Assembly: GCA_004325065.1 (NCBI GenBank)
Contig: PITI01000054.1
Coordinates: 1-27,126 of the forward strand
Reading direction: 5' to 3'
Source of the DNA: Hamiltosporidium magnivora
Lineage: Eukaryota > Microsporidia > Dubosqiidae
DNA: 27,126 nucleotides
Shown: positions 19,575 to 27,126 of the stretch, in pieces
How positions within the stretch are numbered: the stretch's first letter is position 1
Layout of the letters: each line of letters starts with the position of its first letter
Notes under the pieces: model-generated
Seen by the model: only the letters and a program-made list of their open reading frames with translations
Told to the model about the DNA's origin: nothing
Database searches by the model: none
Program-made: the position numbers and the translations under genes

Positions 19575-20035
19575 TATGCATGAATCAAAGTAGGCACCGT
19601 ATGGATAAAAAAGGATTTCAGAGTTGAATCCTAAACCAGATTTTATTATTTGAACAGGAGACTGAACATGATAAATTTCATTTAAAATGACTCTCTTTAC
19701 AAAAATCACTTCAAATTGATGAAACTAAAAACAAGAGAAGTATGACCTGCTAACCAACAATTTACGTTTTATTTATGAATTTGGTATGGAGATACGTTCT
19801 CTTAGTTAATCTAGCACAATATCTGACAAAATACTATAAGATGTATATAAAAGACAATCAATAACTAAAATGTAGATATGTACATTCTGTAGACATTGCC
19901 TAAAATACAGTCTAAACAATTTATTTTGATCGAAGAAGAGGACTTAAGTCAGGACCAAGTACTGAAGAGAGTCAAAAAAGAGTGTAATCGAGTTTTGGCG
20001 TCGTTTCTTTATTCCGGTCACGTCTTTTCATAAAA
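19575..20035 (+). pseudogene. Decayed fragment of dispersed family 1 (copy F)
   Basis: A plus-strand relic that matches the 3' part of the minus-strand copy lying beside it. The best match is 19695-19790 against about 20435-20335 on the other strand: SLQIDETKNKRSMTC-stop against SLQIVETEIKRSMIC-stop, followed in another frame by KYDLLTNNLRFIYEFG against EYDLLNNDLDFIYEFG. Further on, EEEDLSQDQVLKRVKKECNR (about 19930-19990) matches EKSNLVKKMAEERRKCAAMR. Upstream, weaker similarity reaches about 19575. Many stops break it. The minus-strand frame at 19461-19709 is a shadow of this region. Confidence 0.6.
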
Positions 20036-20049
20036 TATTAAATTATTTT

Positions 20050-21555
20050 TCATATTTTCTTGTGTAAAACTATACACACCCCTTTTATCTTAAAGGAGGT
20101 ATAAATCCCTTTTTATTTTCGGTTTCTGGCATAACTCGCATAGCTGCACATTTCCGTCGTTCTTCTGCCATTTTCTTGACTAAATTACTCTTCTCATATT
20201 AAAAGAAATTGTTCCAAATGATTTTTTAAGAACTATTGATTTTCCCGACTTTAAGTCTTAAGTATTTAAAGTCTTGTAAGGAGTGACAATAATATTTTGC
20301 CACAATACAGTCTTAGGTTATCTCATAAAGAATTATCACAACACCAAACTCATAAATAAAGTCCAGATCGTTATTTAGCAGATCATACTCCTTTTGATTT
20401 CTGTTTCAACTATTTGAAGTGAATCTTGTGAAATATTTCCTACTTCGTTATGTGTTATTTTCTTTATAATTTTATTTAACAGAAATATATCGGATCTATT
20501 AATCTGAATCTCAATATCACTTTTTATTCAGGTGTCCACTTTTATCTCTGCATACTCAATTTCGAAATTTTTTTGAACCAGTGGCTCCTAATTTGTTTTG
20601 CAGACACAAATTTGTAGCCAAATAATCGGGGAAAGATTAGGTCCATAATCCCTTCATTATACCGTCCAATTAGTAATATTCACTCATTTTCTCACATAGA
20701 GTTGCCAAATTATTTACCTTTTCACCAGATTAGCTGCAGTATTAACACATAACTTCCGCACCTCATAATTTATTTATATCTTGAGTAAAGCAGAATACTG
20801 CTTCATCGTATAGCCTTATATCGATTTCTCCATATATCTTAAAGAGACACTAACGCATACAATTTTATTTTTTAATGAATAAATAACTTTGACTGAAGTT
20901 TTTTTTTCCTATTTCGTTATATAATTTTGCAAGTTGAGCTTCCTCCGATTTATTTTTAGTGACTTCTTCTTCTATCCAATATTTTATTTGTAAAAAAGCT
21001 TCTAATAGTGCAGGGTGTGTTTTCTTATCGTTCTACATTTAGGATTGCTGCTTTTCTGGTAGATTTATCTTTGTGTTTTTCCATAAATCTAAGAGTTTCA
21101 AAAGCAATGTTCGCTTTTGAACTCAACACCATGTAAACCTCTTCCAAGTTTAGTAAGGGAGAGGTTTAGAAGTTTTTTACATTCTGGAAAATGATGTATC
21201 TTATTTTCTACAAGCACTGGACGCACTACATAATCCAGCTCGAGAAGTCGGTTGGTTCAAGTCGAAGTAACCTTTTTAGTGATTATTAATCAGAAATATC
21301 GCATATTGATAAATTGAACAAAAGTAAATTTTCTCGACTTAATCAAGTGTGAATAGGTATATCTCTTGATATCAGTTTGCTTTGTACTTCTTCGAATGTG
21401 CTAGGTGTCGAAATACCTCTGGTATCTTCTACTATTCTCAGATATTTATAAACAGCAACAGCTTCTAGAACAGTAGCAGTATCTTCACAACACGTAAAGT
21501 TCATGAGCAACTTCGTGTGATTCAATCGAAATAAATTTCAAAATAATTTATTAAA
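20050..21555 (-). pseudogene. Decayed gene, dispersed family 1 (best copy, P)
   Basis: A minus-strand gene of about 470-500 codons, broken by roughly ten stops and several frameshifts. Pieces in order: TATVLEAVAVYKYLRIVEDT and PSTFEEVQSKLISRDIP (21525 down to 21343, opening only with TTG); LDYVVRPVLVENKIHHFPEC and LTKLGRGLHGVEFKSEHCF; FETLRFMEKHKDKSTRKAAI; PALLEAFLQIKYWIEEEVTK and SEEAQLAKLYNEIGKKN; RLYDEAVFCFTQDINK; RYNEGIMDLIFPRLFGYKF and VSAKQIRSHWFKKISK; QINRSDIFLLNKIIKKITHN; SLQIVETEIKRSMIC-stop; EYDLLNNDLDFIYEFG; and a basic tail (LVKKMAEERRKCAAM). I recognise no RT, integrase or transposase signature. Copies at 3390-5200 and 19575-20035 show that it is a multicopy sequence. Confidence 0.65.
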
Positions 21556-22890
21556 AAGTTTTTCAAGTTTTCATGAAGTTTTTAATGAACATCTTTTAGT
21601 ATTTTTTAAGTTTTATTGCTTACTTTTATATGCGTGTTATATTGATATAAAATGGATAATATCTATATTTAGCTCTATTAAATTATTATGGTTTTGATTT
21701 AATATTTTTATGCGATATAAAATTTTACATTTTAATTTAAATCTTTTTGGCATTTTTCTGAATATTCTTTAATATTCTTTAATATTTGTATGTGGAATTT
21801 AAACTTGATATGCTTATTTATTTATTGTACCAAGTTTTTTTTGTCAAAGAATAAATATTTTTATTGAAAAAACTGCATTCAGAACAAATCATTACAAAAT
21901 GATTTACTCGAATGATTTAATTCCAGTGAGATTTCTATAGTTTTCTATTCCTCTAGCGCATCTAAATAACAATAGAATGATGCGAAATGAAATCAATATA
22001 ATACATTGGAGAATTTATGTTTTCTACAGTTACTCGAATACACCGAAACTTTGGTTTATAATTGATTTATCAGAATATTATTCTTTTTAATATTAACTTA
22101 AAATGTACTTTCATTAATTAAAAATATTTGACAGTTTTTTTAATTTGTTATGTCATACAATAAATTTGAAATACAAATAAACTAATTAAAATATTTTAAA
22201 AACTAATCTAATTCTAAATGCATAAAAATATTTTTTTAAAATGAAATAAAGAAAGAAATAAAATTACTTATTGAATATGAAATAAAGACAAACTAAAATA
22301 ATTGTTTAACAAAAAATTAAATACAAAATAAAAATAAATTTGTTAAAATTTATTAAAGAAGATTCGAAATACTTTTTTAAGAAATACAATCTGAAAAAAT
22401 AACAATTAAATAGGAAATTAAATGTCTTTGATGTTAATATATCTTAATTTGACTTAAAATAGGAATTTATATTTTCATGTCAAAATGATAGTTTAATTTT
22501 TCTATTAGAAATAATTTACCCATAAAAATTTTATTTAATAAAATTCTGGGTTAACAAATTTTCTCTTTCGAATAATTAAACTATCATTTCAACCACTTCT
22601 TCCCATAAAAATTTATATTGAAATTAAAATGAGCTATTGGAAATGAAGTCATGGAAATAATCGAGTAAATTTGAAATATTTTATAATTCCTAATTAAATA
22701 AGAAAGACCATCGAAATATTCTGTAAATTTCTTAGTTGAAATAAAATTTGAAATTATTTAAGATATTAAAATAGTTTGATATCAGTATTTCTTTCCGGTA
22801 TTGATCAAGTTGTGATAAGCAGATGTTCATATTTTTAGTTCTTTTTGCCACAAAAGTTAAATACATACCAAAAATGGTTCATATCTTTGC
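21556..22890. other. Long A+T-rich spacer
   Basis: Nothing coding seen. It contains short imperfect repeats, for example the doubled AATATTCTTT near 21765-21790. Its very low G+C contrasts with the relic on its left. Confidence 0.6.
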
Positions 22891-23068
22891 TTATTTCCTT
22901 GATTTTTTTCGTTGAGAATTAAATTTTGTGTAAGCAGAGTTTTCGATCCAACTTTCAATCCGGGGATTATAAAACATAAAAAGTGTATCAACTAAAAACC
23001 ATTCAATTTCTGATTTGGATGGCATTCCAACCACTAAAGAACCGGGATGAATATTAATTTCAGTTATA
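22891..23068 (-). pseudogene. Short decayed coding relic
   Basis: A minus-strand frame of about 58 codons with convincing composition: EINIHPGSLVVGMPSKSEIE, WFLVDTLFMFYNPRIESW and IENSAYTKFNSQRKKSRK, then a stop at 22891-22893. The ATG at 23025 would give only 44 residues, but the frame is open and protein-like before it, back to the two adjacent stops (TAA TAG on the coding strand) just above 23068. Two Trp, two Pro and a Gly pair argue against chance in such A+T-rich DNA. No family recognised. Confidence 0.4.
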
Positions 23069-24109
23069 AACTATTATGTATCACATACATAGTAAATAAA
23101 TTTTAAGAAGAAAAATGTTTCAGATTATTTAAGTACATTCCTTTATTTACTAAAAACATTGTTTATTGAATTGAATCAACACAGCCAAAATCTAAAGATT
23201 TTTCTTAGAATTAATGAACTTAATTATATTTTGAGATAGTAATATATATAATGAAATATTAGAAAGGCTTTACTAATTATTTTAAATTTAAAAACAGTTA
23301 ACAATTATTTACTCATATTTGTTAACAAGGGCAGCAACAGACAGATTTATAAAAATTCACTGAAATAGTTACACATGAATTTTTTTTACTTTGAAATAGG
23401 TTTTTATTTAAATATATTTTGGTCTAAATTCATAATAAGCATTCCTAACATAAAAAGAATCTTTGATAAAATATAAAAAAAAGATCTTACAAATAATCTT
23501 GTGTTTAAATATCCGAAGTTAAAGTTTTAAAGTGGTTTTTAAGCTTTGCTTGTGAACTCTTTAGTTTTTGTAAAACAACAGGATTTATTCTGGATTATAC
23601 AATCTGACTAATAATAACAAAAATTTCTAAGAAATTCCGAACAATAAAAACCCAAAGATTATGATTCATAAATTAATCATATTTAATTTTAGGTTTATAT
23701 CAAGCTACAAAAAAATAATATAATTGAATCGCGTTTTTAAATTATTCATGTCTTTTGAATAAAAAGCTCATGATGAGACTAAAAAGAAAAATATTAAATT
23801 GAAATATAAAAAACAAGCACCTATAATATGAAAGGCATAATTATTGCTCAACAGTTGTAAATGGTTTGAAAAACAAAAAAAATTGAAAGACCAGGCTCTT
23901 AAATAAAGCTTAATTATTGCTCAAAAATTTCCAAATTGATTGAAAAAACAGAAATATTATACTTGAATCAACAATGATTAAGTAATTGTATTTTCTGATT
24001 ATAAAATAATTCAGAAGCCGCCTTTATTATACGGATCTTATATACCTAAATATATTTATGTTGGGAAAATATTAGACATATGAAGAAACCGATCTGAGTT
24101 TAAAAAACC
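23069..24109. other. A+T-rich spacer
   Basis: No gene supported. It holds the diverged 73-bp duplication listed separately. Confidence 0.5.
23838..23983. repeat. Diverged tandem duplication, period about 73 bp
   Basis: TAATTATTGCTCAA occurs at 23838-23851 and again from 23911, each followed by a similar stretch ending TTGAAAAAACA. The copies have diverged in between. The right end is approximate. Confidence 0.5.
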
Positions 24110-25470
24110 ATAAATCTTTATTTTTTTAAAATATTCTAAGAAAATAAAGGAACAAGAATTAGCCTTTTTGAAGCAAACCATAGAAAAATATTTGGGGAGT
24201 ATAAACAAGAATAATCATCACAAATATAATCAAAAATTGGGAAGGGAAACAATCATTTGAATGCGGATTTATGAATCTTCGAGCCTTAAACTTAAAAGTG
24301 TTATAGACTAACCATGAAATATTAACTTTAATAATTCTATACATTAGTTTAAATTCTAGATTTATATTTAAAAACAATGAATGGTGAATAATTATAGAAT
24401 CAAAGGATATAGGATATGTATATAGAATACAATGTTATCACTGTAATTAAATAAAGAAGAACTATATGGTTGAGATGCGTAAAAAATACTTGCGAAATTG
24501 GGTTTTATTTAAATTTATACAGCCATATACTCGTAGGTAGGAAAAAATGTTATGGAAAACGAAAAAGATGACTATAAACTGTATAAGGGTCTAAAAAAAC
24601 ACAATTATTTATAATAAAGAAGTTTTATACAAAATAGGTTGAAAATAGAAAATGATCATAGAGGCTGTTCCTTATTCTTCAAATGCTGTGGAGTCTCAAA
24701 TAAGATTGAATTATATGAATTGTAACTTGGACTCAAAAATTTTATTACACGGAGGATACATATTCTTTACGTCTAGAACGTAATGTGCAATAAATCAAGT
24801 ATGAATAATTACTTAAAAACGGTATATCTTCAATAAAATGCTGTAAAAGTCATTTTTAAATTGTTTGATGATTTAATTGAGTTTTCGTCTATTAATATTC
24901 AAAAGTTTTCAGAAATAAAAAATTTATTATTTGATTGTGGAACTACTAATATGTATGTCGGTAAAATCAAGAGTGAACACCATAATGAAAACCAAGACCA
25001 TGATTATATCCAATTTTTTTATTCAAGACAAAAAATAAAATAAGTCGATTCATAAATGAGTAAAAACACACATAAAAGCGTTGCTTCAGACTCTTGGAAT
25101 CCAAAAACTTAGAAAATAGTATTTTCTAGAAAACAAACCGATTTTTACATTTAAATGTAATATTTTAATATTTTCTTATAGTTTTCAGATAATATTCTGA
25201 AGAAACGTAACAACATATTAAAGATTGAAATCCACCAAAATTAGAGATATATACTTAATCTAAAGTATCAAAAAGACAGTTAAAACAATTTCCTTTGATT
25301 AATGAACATGATTTGATTGAATACTTGGTTCTATCGTAGGCTGGAGAATAATACCAGTGATACTTTAGAAATAGCCACGTATTTACAACTCATTTCATAT
25401 ATGCTTTAAGAAGAAAAACCATCTGAATCAACCAAAATATCAGACTAAAAAATTCCTTAATTATTGAATA
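24110..25470 (+). pseudogene. Long decayed gene or element, unidentified
   Basis: Plus-strand protein-like pieces in a constant order. QELAFLKQTIEKYLGSINKN (from about 24150). IGYVYRIQCYHCN, then stop, then NYMVEMRKKYLRNWVLF (about 24410-24510). An ATG frame at 24652-24783 (43 residues, with AVPYSSNAVESQIRLNYMNC and HGGYIFFTSRT). A TTG-started 60-codon frame at 24861-25043 (FSEIKNLLFDCGTTNMYVGK). KVSKRQLKQFPLINEHDLIE, then NTWFYRRLENNTSDTLEIAT and YLQLISYML (about 25260-25410). The Y-x-I-x-C-x-x-C...Y pattern loosely recalls the start of GIY-YIG nuclease domains in some retroelements, but that is weak. The minus frame 24159-24377 is a shadow of this region. Confidence 0.4.
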
Positions 25471-25865
25471 GAATAACTGAAATTTAAACTTTTATTCCCA
25501 TTTTAGAGTGAAAGTAACCTTTGAAAGCTTTTGTTAAGATGAATATATTGATGAGATAAAAAAAGGGAAAAATAAATCAAAATTTGAGAAACTTCTATCA
25601 TATGAAACAGACATTTTACTGACATAAAATATGTTACACGTTTTACATTTTGATTTGCTAAATATAATTTTTCCAATCCAATTCAAACTATTTTCCCTAA
25701 AATAAACATTTTATAGTCTCAAAAATTAAGAAATTCGCTTATAATTTATTCTTTTAAAAATAAATTATTGCGCTTTTTTCTCATAATTTTATCTACTAAT
25801 TTAATTTATTATAATTTAAGATCAACATTTTATTATCTTTGAAATCAATTTAAATAAAAAAGAAA
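25471..25865. other. Spacer upstream of the CCCH gene
   Basis: A+T-rich; nothing coding is supported. The last 150 bases are the likely promoter region. Confidence 0.5.
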
Positions 25866-25870
25866 CCCCC
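25866..25870 (+). promoter_or_regulatory. C-rich start-proximal signal of the CCCH gene
   Basis: GAAACCCCCTTTTC: a run of five C ends 14 bases before the ATG at 25885, in DNA where C runs are very rare. Confidence 0.55.
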
Positions 25871-25884
25871 TTTTCAAAACAAAA

Positions 25885-26502
25885 ATGCTTCATAAAATGG
25901 AAGTACCAACAAGGCTTAATAAAGAATATCTTTTAAAATATCGTTCTTATAAATCTTTAAATATAATTATAAAAGATGAATATATAGAAGATTTGAATGA
26001 CATTCAATCTTCAACGAAAAAATTCTCTAAAAGTACTTCTTCTGTTGCCAATAAAATTATTTCTAAAGAAAAATCATTATTAAATTTTTCTAAAAATGAC
26101 GAAAATATTTGTGACCAAGAGTATTTAATTGTAAGCGAAGAAGAAAGTGGAGAAATTACAAATATAAATCTTAATAAAAGAAAAAATAAAGATGATCATA
26201 TTTCTAAGAAAATACAAGATACCGATACTAAAAAGAAAAATGTCAATTATAGAACTCAAATATGTAAATTTTTTATTTCTAATTCTTGTACACGTGGTGA
26301 TGAATGCACATTTTCGCATGATACTTCTAAATTTCCATGTAGAGCTTACCACTTAAGAAATTCTTGCACAAGAAAAATCTGCTTGTTCTCACATAAACCT
26401 ATTTCTTTAGAAGAGCTTAAGCGAATGAAGGATGAGGAAGAAGGTGACGTATCTGAAGCTATAAATTTTATATCACCGCTGACCAACGAAAAGTCACAAT
26501 AA
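25885..26502 (+). CDS. CCCH zinc-finger RNA-binding protein (two fingers)
   Basis: A 205-residue protein. The first 120 residues are charged, Ser/Lys/Asp-rich and probably disordered. Two adjacent CCCH fingers follow. Finger 1 has C127, C135, C141 and H145 (C-x7-C-x5-C-x3-H). Finger 2 has C152, C161, C166 and H170 (C-x8-C-x4-C-x3-H). Such fingers bind single-stranded RNA. The layout, with FPC opening finger 2, then YH, then FSHKP and a short acidic helix (EELKRMKDEEE), resembles the ZC3H4/6/8 and suppressor-of-sable group, which acts in nuclear RNA surveillance. A Yth1/CPSF30-like or general mRNA-decay role is the alternative, but CPSF30 has five fingers. The start is supported by the C-rich signal. 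A second ATG at codon 5 could also serve. Confidence 0.88.
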   Translation: MLHKMEVPTRLNKEYLLKYRSYKSLNIIIKDEYIEDLNDIQSSTKKFSKSTSSVANKIISKEKSLLNFSKNDENICDQEYLIVSEEESGEITNINLNKRKNKDDHISKKIQDTDTKKKNVNYRTQICKFFISNSCTRGDECTFSHDTSKFPCRAYHLRNSCTRKICLFSHKPISLEELKRMKDEEEGDVSEAINFISPLTNEKSQ

Positions 26503-27126
26503 ATTTTTTTAAAATTATTCTAAGTTTTTTTTTCTTTTATTATAGTATTCTTTATAAAATTTTATTTTAGACAAATAATTATTTAATTCTGTTAATACTT
26601 TAAATTTAAATTTAAAAGGTTGAGTTTTCAAAGTTTAAATTACTTTTGAAGAAATATTTGAGTTTTTTGAAATTATAGAGGGAAAAGAACTTTCTTCTTA
26701 TAATAATTCCATATTTCATATAAAAGCATTTTTGTTTTTAAGGTTGCACATATAAAAATGGTGATTTTAAATTTACAAATATTTCCAATAAAGATAATGT
26801 TGTTTTCTCAAACTAAAGTATTTTTTTTTGCGATATTTTAATTTTATAATTTTTGATTCTACAAGCAGAATATTTTCTTAGTAAAAACATTTTTGGATAT
26901 TATATTTAAATAATTAGAACGTGAAAGACAAACAAAAATATAGTGAAAAATTTAAATAAATTCTTTTTAAAACAGCTACTCAATCAATTCTTTTAAAGTA
27001 AATAAAAAAAACATGCTTTATAAAGTTTATATTCAAGGCTTAGAAATTTATTGTATGTTGATTTAAAAGTGAATACTTATTCATGTATTTTTATATTTCT
27101 TCTATATTTCTCGTTAGATTGGTTTT
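26503..27126. other. A+T-rich spacer to window end
   Basis: No gene seen. The longest ATG frame I find by eye is 27 codons (from about 26758) and looks like chance. Confidence 0.6.

Noticed and set aside
19461..19709. 82-codon minus-strand frame
   Set aside because: The plus strand of this region matches family 1 copy P, so the minus frame is a shadow.
24159..24377. 72-codon minus-strand frame with a hydrophobic end
   Set aside because: TTG start only; the plus strand reads as a charged, protein-like relic in the same place.
24861..25043. Possible second GIY-YIG-like motif (CGTTNMYVGK)
   Set aside because: The order and spacing of the remaining domain residues are absent. The frame starts with TTG, so I kept it only as part of the relic.
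1..27126. tRNA, rRNA and CRISPR arrays
   Set aside because: Scanning both strands by eye for TPsiC-loop consensus, rRNA core sequences and regularly spaced repeats gave nothing convincing. A covariance-model search would be decisive.

Overview
The window looks like nuclear DNA from a microsporidian with a large, gene-poor, very A+T-rich genome. Three things point there. The intact genes are intron-less, and the conserved ones are short for their families. The uS7 ribosomal protein is a eukaryotic RPS5 type. Three of the six main genes (uS7, the saccharopine-dehydrogenase-like gene and the CCCH zinc-finger gene) have a CCC triplet just upstream of the ATG, which is the start-proximal signal known from microsporidia. 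Large-genome lineages such as Hamiltosporidium or Edhazardia are plausible, but the species cannot be settled by eye.

Intact genes cover only about a third of the window: a Cu+-type P1B ATPase (737-3064, minus), uS7/RPS5 (9152-9733, minus), a small secreted-looking Gly/Tyr-rich protein (13121-13402, plus), a 1037-residue low-complexity acidic/basic protein with a Cys-rich head and one hydrophobic segment (13940-17053, minus), a saccharopine-dehydrogenase-like oxidoreductase (18227-19411, plus) and a two-finger CCCH protein (25885-26502, plus). A 59-codon basic ORF with a hydrophobic tail (8828-9007, plus) is a weak extra candidate. The genes do not form an operon or an obvious pathway. They cover metal export, translation, lipid/amino-acid-type redox chemistry, RNA binding and two lineage-specific proteins.

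Most of the remaining DNA that has any coding character is decayed. Reading all frames shows runs of protein-like sequence broken by stops and frameshifts. Two dispersed families can be recognised inside the window by comparing copies. Family 1 has copies at about 20050-21555 (minus), 3390-5200 (plus) and 19575-20035 (plus). Family 2 has copies at 1-306 (minus, running off the edge) and 7361-7830 (minus). Other single relics lie at 6100-6540, 6759-7130, 8150-8480, 9901-10083, 10700-12534, 22891-23068 and 24110-25470. I do not recognise the proteins of either family. They behave like a graveyard of mobile or multicopy genes.

Between these lie A+T-rich spacers with three small tandem duplications (10215-10284, 17681-17841, 23838-23983). 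I found no tRNA, rRNA or CRISPR array.
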